Under the pieces are notes generated by a model, which ran no database searches, was not told where the DNA came from, and was given only the letters and a program-made list of their open reading frames with translations. From assembly GCA_949126835.1 (NCBI GenBank), contig OX421492.1, positions 44,227,498 to 44,291,497 of the forward strand: DNA of 64,000 nucleotides, written 5' to 3'. A program made the position numbers and the translations under genes. Origin of the DNA: Anisus vortex. Taxonomy: Eukaryota > Mollusca > Gastropoda > Planorbidae. Positions 11,231 through 23,754 of the stretch are shown piece after piece (position 1 is the first letter of the stretch; each line of letters begins with the position of its first letter).

Positions 11231-12484
11231 ATCATCTCATAAAGAAGCAAGTTAAAGTGTCAGAAGCATTCCAATTAGTTGTAAGAAATGTCTATTTAAA
11301 TGTCTATTCTATTGAATATGTCGTCCAGAATGGACATTTCAAGTTGAGGTCCAAAACTTTGATGCTATGTCCAATTCAGTTTCCGCCGCATACGTGTCAT
11401 GAGACAATGATGAATGACTCGATAATTGTCAGAAATCTATCCACAATTACCTGATTAAAATCTGAATAACAAAATCTTTCAATTTCATGCATTTTTATGT
11501 GACAAGATGTTTCGATGGTGTTGTTAATTTGTGTGCGATCTTGATAAATGAACAACAACTATTGATTACGGAGGATGTGGTATTTCTCTGTTATTTTGAA
11601 TCAAAGACAATATAGGGTGCATCCAATAGCCACTAAATATTATAGTGATTAATGTAATCATGTAGGTTAATCATAGAATGAAACATACATTCTTTGGTAG
11701 AATATAATGTTAATGGAGATATGATTTATTTTGTTCATTAAAGTAAGTACAAGCCTACCATAAGGTTGAAGTAATACAAAATTGTTACTTGATCATTGTT
11801 CTCTACTGACTGCTTGCTTTTCTTTTAAAGGAACATTTACTTTAGAAGGATTTATTTATTGTGGCACTAGGGTTATTTAAGGATAAAGCTTACTTCTAAT
11901 GTATCGGTCTGCTTCAATGTCAGGCTAATGCTAAGAAGTGAGAGGGTAGGGGACTCAACCGTCAGCTGTTATTTTTTTCTTCCTCTATGTCTTTATATAT
12001 ATATATTTATATATGTCTTTATATAGATCTTTCCCTAGCCAATCGTTGAGAAGATTTTAGCTTCTAAATTCTAGATGGGTTTTTTTCCCTTAAAAAGTGT
12101 ACTCTTTTCTTGTTTTTTTTTCCGCGGGCAATCTTAGTACATGTGTGAAGAAGTGTTATAGGTTGTCCTTATAAGCAAAACTAAATAGATCTAGAATCAC
12201 GGCGGTTTGTTATAAAACTAAATAGATCTAGATTTACGGCGGTTTGTTATAAATATATAAAAATTCCGATATAAATAATTGTTAATTTTTGAAAATGGAA
12301 AATAATTGTAAAAGAGAAAAAAATCTTCAGTTTTGTTAAGTGTTACATACATAATGTACTCATTGAGATTGCACACAATCATTACAATCTTTCATTACAA
12401 TAATGATTATATAGATTGATAGATCGACAAAGAAGGAGTGCCACAGGGACTTTGTTTTCACAAGTAGTCTGCTCGATGCGCTCT
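11231..12484. other. Unassigned region with one short duplication
   Basis: Mostly single-copy-looking sequence with no recognised gene. Bases 12181-12252 hold two copies of a roughly 37-bp unit (AACTAAATAGATCTAGA, CGGCGGTTTGTTATAAA). An AT run lies at 11995-12018. Confidence 0.5.
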
Positions 12485-12972
12485 CCTCCACAATAGTTGT
12501 TTTAATACCGTAGCAGTCTCTCTTATCCAGTCAATGTTGGATTACTGCAACAGTTGCCTGTAGGGTTAGCCCAAGAACCAGCTGCAGTAATTACAGAGAG
12601 TGCAGAACACCGCGGCGCGCATTGTTTCGGTGGAGAGGAGGCAAGATCATATCTCCCCAACACTAAGGGATCTCCACTGGCTTCCGGTGATAAAGCGGAT
12701 AGATCACAAAAGTATGCCGATAACGTACGGATGCATAAAGGGCATTGCTCCTTCCTATCTTCAAGAGTTTTCATCTGTGGCGCCTTCTTTGTGGAACAGT
12801 TTACCTCAGACACTGAGATAATCTGAGACAAGACAGGCTTTTAAAAAGAACTTTAAGACCTTTCTCTTTGGCTAATATATCTGCAACTGCAATTCACACC
12901 AAGAGCGCACCGAGCATGGTAAATTTAATAGCATGGATAAAAGCGTTATAAGAAATGACCATTATTATTAAT
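12485..12972 (+). mobile_element. CR1/L2-like LINE, 3' end fragment
   Basis: Conceptual reading across frames gives SLIQSMLDYCNSCL, a GLAQEPAA stretch, QNTAARIVS, DLHWLPV, CIKGIAPSYLQE, VAPSLWNSLPQTLR and a FKTFLF end. This is the C-terminal region of CR1/L2-type reverse transcriptases (DYCN, QNxAAR, LHWLP, LWNSLP). The 3' UTR closes with an ATTATTATTA tail at 12962-12972. Two frames carry the pieces, so there is at least one frameshift. No upstream RT core is present (5' truncation). Confidence 0.85.
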
Positions 12973-13204
12973 TTTATTGGAATTGTCCATTGTCCAAGTG
13001 TCGCTTAACTCAGCGACATCTTGGTTTCGGAAGGGATCTATTTTGTCGTGTAGATTGGCTTTTTTTGGCCTTGAATAATGACCAGTCGTAGATGGTCAAA
13101 CCGACTATGTGCAGACGATGAACTGACCATAAAGAGTTTTGGGCATTAAACGCGGAATCTCTCCAGTAGGATAAGTGCTAGATGTGGATGTTGAAGTCGA
13201 ACTG

Positions 13205-14405
13205 TGAAAAACAGGTTGGCATTAACATGGGATCAGAAGGTTGGCACTAACATGGGATCAGTAGATTGGCACTAACATGGGATCAGTAGATTGGCAGTAA
13301 CATGGGATCAGTAGATTGGCACTAACATGGGATCAGTAGATTGGCACTAACATGGGATCAGTAGATTGGCAATAACATGGGATCAGTAGATTGGCACTAA
13401 CATGGGATCAGTAGATTGGCACTAACATGGGATCAGTAGATTGGCACTAACATGGGATCAGTAGATTGGCACTAACATGGGATCAGTAGATTGGCACTAA
13501 CATGGGATCAGTAGATTGGCAATAACATGGGATCAGTAGATTGGCACTAACATGGGATCAGTAGATCGGCACTAACATGGGATCAGTAGACTTACAGTAA
13601 CATGGGATCAGTAGATTGGCACTTGCATGGGATAAGATTGGCACTAACATGGGATCAGTAGATTAACAGTAACATGGGATCAGTAGATTGACAGTAACAT
13701 GGGATCAGTAGATTGACAGTAACATGGGATCAGTAGATCGGCACTAACATGGGATCAGTAGATTAACAGTAACATGGGATCAGTAGATTGACAGTAACAT
13801 GGGATCAGTAGATTGACAGTAACATGGGATGAGTAGATTGGCACTAACATGGGATGAGTAGAATGACAATAACATGGGATCTGTAGATTGGCACTTGCAT
13901 GGGATCAGATTGGCACTAACATGGGATCAGTAGATTGACAGTAACATGGGATCAGATGATTGACAGTAACATGGGATCAGTAGATTGGCACTAACATGGG
14001 ATGAGTAGAATGACAATAACATGGGATCTGTAGATTGGCACTTGCATGGGATCATATTGGCACTAACATGGGATCAGTAGATTGACAGTAACATGAGATC
14101 AGTAGATTGGCACTAACATGGGATGAGTAGAATGACAATAACATGGGATCTGTAGATTGGCACTTGCATGAGAACAGATTGGCACTAACATGGGATCAGT
14201 AGATTGACAGTAACATGGGATCAGTAGATTGGCACTAACATGAGATGAGTAGAATGACAATAACATGGGATCAGTAGATTGACAATAACATGGGATCTGT
14301 AGATTGGCACTTGCATGGGATCAGATTGGCACTAACATGGGATCAGTAGATTGACAGTAACATGGGATCAGTAGATTGACATTAACAAGGGATCAGATGA
14401 ATCGC
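13205..14405. repeat. 25-bp minisatellite (about 47 copies) with higher-order structure
   Basis: Unit AGTAGATTGGCACTAACATG, GGATC. The first 400 bases are nearly pure. From about 13600 on, variants (GACAGTAACATGG, AATGACAATAACATGG, GGCACTTGCATGGGATCAG) recur in a set order, giving a higher-order repeat of about 150-190 bp repeated four or five times. Confidence 0.95.
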
Positions 14406-15454
14406 TCTGGCACTTACATAAAGGAAGTATAACAGTTCCTACCTAATGTTATGAAAGACTTCTTTTGTCATGAAATGATTATGCAATGGAAAAAAAATTT
14501 TAAAACGTATAAAAAAGAAATGTTAAGTAATAGAAGCATCATTGACTTTAGTGTAAATAGTACATTGAAGAAAATGTAAGCAGTGGTAATAGGTCCATGA
14601 GAACTGAGAAGTAATGTTGCAAGAAATAGATAAAATGTTAAAAAGAATATTCTAGTTAATATATGTTATTTTTTCAACCATTTTAAAATTCAATAATGTG
14701 TGCTATAGTTGAAATAAAATAGTTTTAGGCAATACTATACATATTATATTGTATACGTTTTATTTAATAATTAGTATAAATATGTATATCTATGTAGAGT
14801 AACAAAAAAACAACGATATTTTTCCAAAAAATAAAAAATCTATAATTTGTCCAATAGTTAGATCTAGTCCTTTGCGGGAAGAGATTTTTTTTCTTCTTCA
14901 GTTTCTGTTGTTGAATTGATTTCACTTGTTTTGCTCAGTGCTGCTATTCTACGACATGCAACGTTTTAGCTGTGTACTGAGTACTGTGTACTGAGTACTG
15001 AGTACTACTCTACTCACAGGTCAACACATGACATCACTTAAGGTCAATATCTATTATGGAGAGTCAAATCGCGACCTTTTTGATGTTTCACATAGTAACC
15101 GAGTTTTATGTGGAAAAAAAAATTTATATAGCTTTTTTTTTTGTCACGTGATTGCAAATGCCCTAATATTGGCACAAAATGAATAGTCACAGACAGAAAC
15201 ACGAATTGTGACAGTGCAAAAAAATGAATTGTTATAGTGAGACAAAAATTAGCGATTGAAATAAAAAAAAATTGCCAACGATAAAAATGAAATGTTTACT
15301 TATGCTAGTGGCAAGGAGAAGTAATGTTGCAAGGACTAGTCTTAAGTAGTCTTAAGTAGTCCTTGGCTAGTGGACTTGTTTTGAACTACAATTCATATTG
15401 TAGTAACTTTTTTTTTCCTATTTGTTGTGTTAAGGCTTATTTATATCTTTTTAT
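14406..15454. other. Unassigned AT-rich region
   Basis: No coding signal. It contains a short GTACTGAGTACT repetition at 14972-15005 and a repeated TAGTCTTAAG near 15340. Otherwise I see nothing recognisable. Confidence 0.4.
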
Positions 15455-15690
15455 TTGTTAACTAGTGTTTGTTAATAATTACAAATAATGATTCTATTTT
15501 AGAATAACTAGTGTTTGTGAATAATTACAAATAATGATTTTATTCTAGAATGACTAGTGTTTGTGAATAATTACAAATAATGATTCTATTTTAGAATAAC
15601 TAGTGTTTGTGAATAATTACAAATAATGATTCTTTTTTAGAATAACTAATGTTTGTTAATAATTACAAATAATGATTTTATTTAAGAATG
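15455..15690. repeat. 46-bp tandem repeat (about 5 copies)
   Basis: Unit AATAACTAGTGTTTGTGAAT, AATTACAAATAATGATTCTA, TTTTAG, with a TGACTAG variant. The last unit fades out near 15690. Confidence 0.92.
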
Positions 15691-17072
15691 ACTTCTTGAA
15701 ACGAGTTTCCAGCGGGCACAGCTCGTCGTTTCTACTTGATTATTTGATTCAATCGATCTATTTTATCATTTTTTCACGGAAAAAATCATATGAGTATGAG
15801 ATAAAATGTATAATTATCAGTGGCGTATTCATGATTGCAACGTGGGGGTTGAAAATAGTGCACGGTTGGAGCGTTTGGGAGACAGGCATGGCAACTAGTA
15901 TAGAGGGAACAGGAAATAGTGACAAGGGAAATAGAAGGCTATAATTGTCAACTTTTGTAATCCCTCTAAACTTTTTAACACCTAACATTATATAAAAATA
16001 TCAATAGTTAAAAGTCAAATTAGATTTATAAAATATTTCTATGAAAATAATAATAATGAACATGAAAAAAAAAAGAAATGTTTAATAAAATCCTCGGATT
16101 GGAAAAAAATTAAGGCCGGGGAGGGGGGGGGGGGGTGAACGGGGGAGATAGTTATAGAGATATTGGGTGTAACCCCTATGGAAGTTATAGTCATTTTGAA
16201 ATCTGTTAAACAGGTTTTCAAATGTATTAACAAATAATATATAGACCTTTTAAATCTCTTTTTATTTTAAAACATAATTAATACTTTAAAGACCAAGTGA
16301 AGAGCTTTTTATCAAAATTTAGTTAACATTAGATTTTGATAATAAATAGTGTGTTCAGTATCTGAATGTTAATAAAAACCATTTAAACAAAATATCAAAG
16401 ATAACTTTTAAGTAATTAGTTCAATATTTGCACTTAAATGTGTGTGTTTTTTGGAGGACAAATCCAAATCTCGAAGCCATTTGAGATGATTTTATTTCCG
16501 GCAACATAGGAAAGTGACGTAAGAGAAAGAATTTAGAGTAGGAAAAATGAATATTGTCACGTGTTTTGAATCTATTGCCACATGTTTTGAATCTTTTTCC
16601 GGTTCTTATTTTTAACAAAATGGTTAAATATAGATTTATAGCGTCGAGTTTTGTTTATTTGTTTTCTTTCTCAAACATCACTGCCGTATGAGGCTATTCC
16701 AAATCTCGTTCCTTGGAGAAAAACCTCTTCACTTGGTCTTTAATGTTTTCTTTTTCTTATAGATTTAACCTCTGTCATTCTCTTTCAGTTTCTCACTGTG
16801 ACATTATATTTTCTCTTTCTCTCTCTCTCTCTCTCTCTTTCATTGTCTTACAGTCTCATTCACTTCTAATTTTTTCTCCTCTTTGTCATGCCTTTAAAAC
16901 CTGCAGTTATCTATTGAAGAGATCACATGACACTAAGGCAACGTTAGTTCATTATGTAATGCTTTCTCAGGTTATCAAATTTCCTGTCTGTCAGCAGTTT
17001 TCAATTTTCAAGTCCACATTAACATCACAACAATAACAATACAAACCAAGGAAAACTAGTCTTCAAGTCAAT
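15691..17072. other. Unassigned region with G-run and CT repeat
   Basis: No gene recognised. A G-rich stretch at 16115-16148 (a run of more than ten G flanked by GGGG blocks) could form a G-quadruplex. A CT microsatellite lies at 16814-16840. CAGTGGCGTATTCATG at 15820 resembles the terminus of a degenerate DNA transposon, but I find no matching far end. Confidence 0.4.
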
Positions 17073-17215
17073 GCGAGAACAATTGCATATAAGTACTTTT
17101 TCTTCCCGAGTGGCATCAGGGCATGGATTGGGTTGCCTGAAAAAACCAGGAAAACCAGTAATTTAACATCATTTAAAACACTCATTAAAAATGCAAGACT
17201 AGACTCCGACCAATC
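17073..17215 (+). mobile_element. LINE family A, 3' coding fragment
   Basis: It reads AYKYFFFPSGI, RAWIGLPEKTRKTSNL, TSFKTLIKNARLDSDQ in two frames, matching the C-terminal end of the family at 4943 (minus) and 22545. The family 3' UTR hairpin region is missing or diverged. Confidence 0.78.
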
Positions 17216-17744
17216 TTATAAATACAATTCTTACATCTCCGCTGTTACATCATATATAATTATAAACACGGGCATTAACGCTTTATCCGAAGACCACTGG
17301 CGGAATGCAGTGTCCAGATTTTTAGGTGGAATCATGAATGTTATTTCTGCCAAAACACAATTAAAAGGAATCTATTTGAATATAGATATAAAAAAAAAAA
17401 AAAAAATAGAAAGTTTTTCTTTCTACAAACAACGCAAAAAAATGATGGGCTAGTTAGAAGACATTGCCAGGTAATGTAACTGCAAGTGAAACAATGCATG
17501 CCGATGACGATAGTATTAAGTTTCTTCAAGAATTCAATGAATTTGACGGTCATGATGACTAATATCCTTTAACAATTGCATTCAAGAAAGTCAACAATTT
17601 GTCCGTTTCAGTCTATGTTTAAACAAGTAAACAAATTCATGGCTAGACAAACTAAACGGCCAACTCGTAAGACTTTGTACAGAATAGCTGTCTTGCATTT
17701 TCTGCTTTATCTGTAACAAATTTTGGGAAAAGCATGCAATACTT
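17216..17744. other. Unassigned region
   Basis: Contains a poly-A tract at 17390-17406. Nothing else recognised. The short open frames on both strands lack motifs. Confidence 0.35.
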
Positions 17745-18390
17745 ATTATCTGGAAGACATCAGAGGTTTAACAAGTATTGAAGATTGTTTTGCCACTCTG
17801 AACTACGTCCGGTCACACTTACATCTATTGTAATGAAATGATTAGAGAAACTATTTTTGAACATTTATTAACAGGCCTTGACCTCCAACTATTTGCATAT
17901 GAACCAGCCAGACGTCCAGAGTAGTTGGACATATCTCACAAATCAGATAAATTAGCACTGGAGCGCCACAAGGGTGCGTCCTCCTTCCTGTTAAACATAC
18001 CATCTTCAATCTACACAAATAACATTCGGATCCCAGCTGTGGATAGAGTTCCCTTAATCAAATTGTCTAAGACGATGACAAGTCCATTGTTGGCCTTCGG
18101 TCGAGTGGTATGAAAATATGTTTCACAAAACAATCTAAAACTTATAGGCCTACAAATGGTTGGGAAACAATTACCTAATATTTAATGTCCAGAAAAAAAA
18201 AGAAATGGTTGTAGAATTAGAAAAGAGAAAACACCAGAAAACACCAGAAAACACAAGAAAACACCAGAAAACACCAGAAAACACCAGAAAACACCAGAAA
18301 ACACCAGTATGTTGATCTTCAACAAAATAACCAATTAATAGATCAAGTCTCGCTATATAATATAACGAGCAACCGTAATCTGATCACTGC
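17745..18390 (+). mobile_element. Decayed non-LTR RT fragment (L2/Rex-like), with an internal 10-bp expansion
   Basis: Pieces of a reverse transcriptase can be read in several frames: LRPVTLTSIVMK (RT finger motif), then IFEHLLTGLDLQLFAYEPAR, SIYTNNIRIPAVDRVPLIK, and a region equivalent to the K-E-MVV-elements of the RT thumb (KKKEMVVELEKRK). The catalytic YADD box cannot be read. Order and spacing fit an RT with several deletions. The family call rests on the LRPVTLTSIVMK motif only. Confidence 0.65.
18226..18306. repeat. 10-bp minisatellite inside the LINE fragment (about 8 copies)
   Basis: AAAACACCAG repeated about eight times, with one AAAACACAAG variant. It lies where related RTs have the short EKTPE-type linker before the YLG motif, so the unit is probably LINE coding sequence that has expanded. 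Confidence 0.9.
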
Positions 18391-18424
18391 CAAAGCTTCT
18401 ATATGAGACTAAACCTATATATTA

Positions 18425-18600
18425 TTTTGAGTTCTTATCCAGCATATAGACCTATTTAAATTAAGTTCTTATCCAGCATATAGGCGTATTTAAATAAAGT
18501 TCTTATCCAGCATAATACATAAAACCCATATATTGAGCTTACCCAGCATATATGCCTATATATTGAGTTTATCCAGCATATAGGTCTAAGGCGAGAATAA
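18425..18600. repeat. Degenerate tandem repeat (about 34 bp, 5 copies)
   Basis: Repeated GAGTTCTTATCCAGCATATA, GACCTATTTAAAT with deletions. The last two copies are shortened to GAGTTTATCCAGCATATAGG. Confidence 0.85.
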
Positions 18601-18704
18601 AAGTCGAGTTTTACAAATTTTGTCAAACTTCAATATAACGGACTAGACTACGGTAATAAGATGAATGATTTGCTAAACAAAACGGTTCGCTCAATGTAAA
18701 GAAG

Positions 18705-20060
18705 TCCTGAATTAGTATTATTGTCACGAATCATTTTTAATGTCATGAATCAGTATTATCGTCATGAATCAGTATTATTGTCATGAATCAGTAGGCTATT
18801 ATTATCTTGTATCAGTATTATTGTCATGAATTAGTATTATTGTCATGAATCAGTAGGCTATTATTATCTTGTATCAGTATTATTGTCATGAATTAGTATT
18901 ATTGTCATGAATCAGTATTATTGTCATGAATCAGTATTATTGTCATGAATCAGTATTATTGTCATGAATCAGTAGGCTATTATTGTCTTGAATCAGTATT
19001 ATTGTCTTGAATCAGTATTATTGTCTTGAATCAGTATTATTGTCATGAATCAGTAGGCTATTATTATCTTGTATCAGTATTATTGTCATGAATCAGTATT
19101 ATTGTCATGAATCAGTATTATTGTCATGAATCAGTATTATTGTCATGAATCAGTATTATTGTCATGAATCAGTATTATTGTCATGAATCAGTATTATTGT
19201 CACGAATCATTTTTATTGTCATGAATCAGTATTATTGTCATGAATCAATATTATTGTCATGAATCAGTAGGCTATTATTATCTTGTATCAGTATTATTGT
19301 CATGAATCAGTATTATTGTCATGAATCAGTATTATTGTCATGAATCAGTATTATTGTCATGAATCAGTATTATTGTCATGAATCAGTATTATTGTCATGA
19401 ATCAGTATTATTGTCACGAATCATTTTTATTGTCATGAATCAGTATTATTGTCATGAATCAGTATTATTGTCATGAATCAGTAGGCTATTATTATCTTGT
19501 ATCAGTATTATTGTCATGAATTAGTATTATTGTCATGAATCAGTATTATTGTCATGAATCAGTAGGCTATTATTATCTTGTATCAGTATTATTGTCATGA
19601 ATCAGTATTATTGTCATGAATCAGTATTATTGTCATGAATCAGTATTATTGTCATGAATCAGTATTATTGTCATGAATCAGTATTATTGTCATGAATCAG
19701 TATTATTGTCATGAATCAGTATTATTGTCATGAATCAGTAGGCTATTATTGTCTTGAATCAGTATTATTGTCTTGAATCAGTATTATTGTCTTTAATCAG
19801 TATTATTGTCACGAATAATTATCTCTGTCACACATCAGAATTTTTGTCATGTATCAGTAGACCTATTATTGTCATAAATCAGTATTTTGTCATAAATCGT
19901 AGTATTTGTCATGAATAATTTTTATTGTCATGAATCTGTAAATTATTATTGTCATTAATAATTTTTGTCATCAATCAGTATTGTTGTCATTAATCAGTAT
20001 TATTGACATGATTCAGTATTATTGTCATGATTCAGTATTATTGTCATAATAGTATTATGT
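18705..20060. repeat. 19-bp minisatellite (about 70 copies) with higher-order variants
   Basis: Unit TATTATTGTCATGAATCAG. A longer variant, GTAGGCTATTATTATCTTGT, recurs at uneven multiples of the basic unit and marks a higher-order block that has itself been copied several times (compare 19060-19260 with 19260-19440). The right edge, from 19800 on, is heavily mutated. Confidence 0.95.
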
Positions 20061-20302
20061 TACTTTTAATTCTTTAACCCTTTTGTTAAAGTTTCAATAA
20101 AATTAAATGAAAATAACATTTAATAAAAGAAATAACGTATTTATGCAATTTTTGGTTTACCTAATAATTGGGAACAATTAAAATTACCCATTTTCTATGG
20201 AAAAAAACCTTTGAATCGAATTAGGCTGCGAATTTAATTGTTTATACCTTTATTGTTTGAAATGTTATAGACGCTTCTAGTATACATGCATTTTATACCA
20301 GT
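20061..20302. other. Unassigned AT-rich spacer
   Basis: No feature recognised. Confidence 0.35.
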
Positions 20303-20372
20303 GTTATCTTATCGTGTATATTACAGACGTGATTTCTGTACAGATGAATATTGCGTCTTCCATTATACACGG
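20303..20372 (-). mobile_element. LINE family A or partner SINE, 3' tail fragment
   Basis: TTATCTTATCGTGTATATTA, CAGACGTGATTTCTGTACAG and GCGTCTTCCATTATACACGG match, with changes, the minus-strand 3' tail seen at 4943-5030 (ATATTACAGACG, CCTTCTATAAAGAAG, CCGTGG). Only the tail is present. Confidence 0.6.
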
Positions 20373-20589
20373 TTAGTTTTAGTATTAAGGGGAACATATT
20401 TATGTATTTCAAAGTCTTACTAGTGTTTTACTGGTGTTTATAGACGTAAAAAGTATTTTTTTAAGCTTTAAAATTGTATAATTACATAAGCTTTTATCAA
20501 GCAAGACAACTGAACAAGAATTATTTGTATAAGTCCTTAAAAGATAATTCAATAAAACAGGCATTAGCAAAGTAATTTCAATTTTCAAT

Positions 20590-21960
20590 ACGGCATAGTA
20601 CAATGTGAATGTTCTATATGCTGTGGCCAACGTGATAAATGGTACACAGTACAATGTAAATGTTCTATATGCTGTGGCCAACGTGATAAATGTCCATAAT
20701 AAAATGTGAATGTTCTATAGGCTGCGGTCAACGTGATACATGTACATAATAAAATGTGAATGTTCTATATGATATAGTGAATGAGATGCATGGTACATAG
20801 TAAAATGCAAATGTTATCTATGCTTTGGCTAACGTGATACAAGGTACATAGTGCAATGTGAATTTTCTATATGCTGTGGCCAAGGTGATACAAGTTACAT
20901 AACATGTGAGTGTTCTATATGGTATAGTGAACGAGATACATGGTACACAGTACAATGTGAATGTTCTATATGCTGTGACCAACGTAATGCATGTACATAA
21001 TAAAATGTGAATGTTCTATATGCTGTGGCCAAGGTGATACAAGTTACATAACATGTGAATGTTCTATATGCTGTGGCCAACGTGATACAAGTTACATAAC
21101 ATGTGAATTTTCTATAGGCTGCGGTCAACGTGATATATGTTACATAGTAAATTTGAATGTTCTATATGATGTGACCAACGTGATGCATGTACATAATAAA
21201 ATGTGAATGTTCTATATGCTGTGGCCAAGGTGATACAAGTTACATAACATGTGAATGTTCTATATGCTGTGGCCAACGTGATACAAGTTACATAACATGT
21301 GAATTTTCTATAGGCTGCGGTCAACGTGATATATGTTACATAGTAAATTTGAATGTTCTATATGATGTGACCAACGTGATGCATGTACATAATAAAATGT
21401 GAATGTTCTATATGATATAGTGAACGAGATACATGGTACACAGTACAATGTGAATGTTCTATATGATGTGGCCAAAGTGATGCATGGTACATAATAAAAT
21501 GTGAATGTTCTATATGATGTGGCCAACGAGATGCATGGTACATAATAAAATGTGAATGTTCTATAGGCTGCGGTCAACGTGATAAATTTTACATAATAAA
21601 ATGTGAATGTTCTATATGGTATAGTGAACGAGATACATGGTACATAGTGCAATGTGAATGTTCTATAGGCTGTGGCCGACGTGATAAATTTTACATAATA
21701 AAATGTGAATGTTCTATATACTGTGGTCAATGTGATACATAGTACATAATAAAATGAGAATTTCTATATGCTGTGGCCAGCGTGATACGTGGTACAATGT
21801 ACAATGTAAATGTTTTATATGGTGTGGTCAACGTGAGACATGTGACATGGTAAGTTTTTTGTATATATCAATGAGATGTATATTACAATGTAGGTGTTGT
21901 ATATGATGTGATCAACAAGTTGCAAATTACCTTGTGAGAGTTCTATATAATGTTGTTTAA
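20590..21960. repeat. About 48-55 bp minisatellite (about 26 copies)
   Basis: Core AATGTGAATGTTCTATATGC, TGTGGCCAACGTGATACATG, GTACATAATAAA. Copies vary in length because the GTACATAATA part is gained or lost. Open frames on both strands spell similar short repeats (TAYRTFT on the minus strand) but break often. It is not coding in my reading. Confidence 0.93.
20990..21381. repeat. Perfect or near-perfect 196-bp higher-order duplication
   Basis: Bases 20990-21185 and 21186-21381 read the same over the whole length, including private variants such as TTTGAATGTTCTATATGATG. The two encode identical 71-residue conceptual frames offset by 196 bases. This is a recent duplication of four repeat units within the array. 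Confidence 0.9.
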
Positions 21961-22544
21961 TGAATACATAGTACTCTGTAATTGTTGTATATTCTGTAGT
22001 CTATGTGATACAATCTCGCAAAGCATTCATCACATTGTATTCTAATTTCATTTCATCCAGCAGATACTGTAAGAACGATTTAACTTATAAGTAGAGTTGA
22101 ATTATTTTTTCTTCACACAATCTTAGAATTAATGTTTGTGATAAAATATGACAAAACTATGACGAATAACTAAAGAGTTTGTGCAACTCAAGCAACTCTA
22201 TATAAACCAGGAATATTGAACAAACATTTATGTTAAAAGAAAAGCCACGAACTGGGCTTTATCTGAAATTATTGTAGATTATATTATTATATCTGTTTCT
22301 GTATGGCCTTCTATTTAGACTATAGAAACTATTCACTAAAGAAATCTGTTTCTGTATGGCCTTAAAGACTATATAGACTATAGAAACTATTCACTAAAGA
22401 AATGGAAACATTTCTGATCATCCAACAAATATAAAGACGCTATAAGAGAACATTACCAGGAAATTACATTGGAACACGCAATGCCGTTTCGGAAAGAAAA
22501 AAACATGATGGAATACCGTTGCTAGGCTAATATTAGAGAAACAT
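21961..22544. other. Unassigned region with a short duplication
   Basis: Bases 22285-22400 contain two copies of a stretch including ATCTGTTTCTGTATGGCCTT, ACTATAGAAACTATTCACTA. Nothing else recognised. Confidence 0.45.
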
Positions 22545-22992
22545 TAAAAAATTAAAACAAATTCAGAAAAGAGCTTCACGGTTCGTTATTTTCGAATATT
22601 CACAACTGACAAGAATAACACCAATAGTTAAATCAATAAACCTAGAAACAGTAGAGGACAGAAGAGCAAAGAGTAGGTCTAAAGTATTGATAATGCATAA
22701 GGCATTTAACTCTTATTTAGAAATACAACACAATAACAACCTGTTGCAATGCTCAGATAAACATAAGGACAAAAAACCTTTTCTTGTCCCTTATGCGAGA
22801 ACAAATGCATATAAGTACTTTTTCTAGCCGTGTAGCACCCGAGCCTGGAATGGGTTGCCTGAACAAACCAGGAAAACCAGTAACTTAACATCATTTAAAA
22901 CACTAATAAAATGCAAGACTAGACTCAGATGACGGTAGGGCGCAATAATCTTCTTTATAGAAGGAGCGTCTTTTATATATAAGATAAGCATG
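22545..22992 (+). mobile_element. LINE family A, 3' end fragment
   Basis: It begins with CAAATTCAGAAAAGAGCT and reads through the family C-terminal region (ITPIVKSIN, HKAFNSYLEIQ, NNNLLQCSDKHKDKKPFLVP, ARTNAYKYFF, NGLPEQTRKTSNLTSF) with frameshifts. It ends with AATCTTCTTTATAGAAGGAG, GCGTCTTTTATATATAAGAT. This is the best-preserved 3' end of the family in the window. Confidence 0.85.
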
Positions 22993-23282
22993 TTGCTATG
23001 CTAATATTAAATAATCATAAGAAAAGCATGTTGCTACACTAGTAGCCAAGTACAAAAAACTTAGTGTCTCATGTTTCAACTTAAGTAAGCCTATTTACAT
23101 AAGCCTTAAAGTTTCAATTACGATAAGTAAAAAATAATTGCTAGGAAATTGAATGATAATAAAAACTAATGACTCAAATCAGCCTTAAAAGATGTGTTTA
23201 TTGCTGGAACAATATCTACCAAATATTTTGTTTACATGTGCGTTGCCTTGTTTCATAAATCATGGGATTTAATTGCATTATC
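22993..23282. other. Unassigned spacer
   Basis: AT-rich, with an echo of AAGCATGTTGCTA at 22987 and 23026. No gene seen. Confidence 0.35.
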
Positions 23283-23417
23283 TTATAAGTTTACAGACGT
23301 TCCTTCTAGATAGAAGATTATTAGGTCCGTCGGTGGCAGGGCTAGAACCCGCGACCTGTCAGTTGGTTTTTGGTTAACAGTCCGGTGAACTAACCGCTGG
23401 ACCAGCCGGCTTCACAA
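23283..23417 (-). mobile_element. tRNA-derived SINE, family S2, with a LINE-like tail
   Basis: On the minus strand: GTGAAGCCGGCTGGTCCAGCGG (A-box-like TGGTCCAGCGG), then GGTTCTAGCCC (B-box-like) about 50 bases later, then CCTAATAATCTTCTATCTAG, AAGGAACGTCTGTAAACTTA, TAAGATAATG. The last part matches the 3' tail of LINE family A (AATAATCTTCTTTATAGAAG, GCGTCTGTAATATATAAGAT). Many SINEs borrow a partner LINE's 3' end so that its RT primes on them. That role here is inferred. Confidence 0.75.
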
Positions 23418-23754
23418 AAGCTTAAGAGTGGATAAAACTGTATTTTTAAAAAAATACTTTGATTTAATGGTATGTTGCGTGGTATGCTATTCAAGGGCAA
23501 ACAATCCATAATTTGTGTAAATAATAAATGAATGAATTTACGAATGCGGCTACATAATGCTAAAATTCGATTTCATTAATGGGATATGCTAAATGTAACG
23601 GTTAATTGTAACGATATATGTCAATATTTATAGATACTACATTTGTGAAATCAGTTAATATTTTTTAGCATTTCACATGATACTTTGATAGTAAAAACAT
23701 GCATGTCAAACAATGTTATACTTTCAGAATGGTGTAAATGTTTCTCGTTCTATG
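23418..23754. other. Unassigned AT-rich spacer
   Basis: No gene or repeat recognised. Confidence 0.35.

Noticed and set aside
12523..12831. 102-codon minus-strand frame
   Set aside because: Antisense to the CR1/L2-like C-terminal motifs (LHWLP, LWNSLP), which are read on the plus strand.
15820..16148. Possible hAT-like element starting CAGTGGCGTA with a G-rich part
   Set aside because: No matching inverted end or target duplication found, so only noted in the unassigned region.
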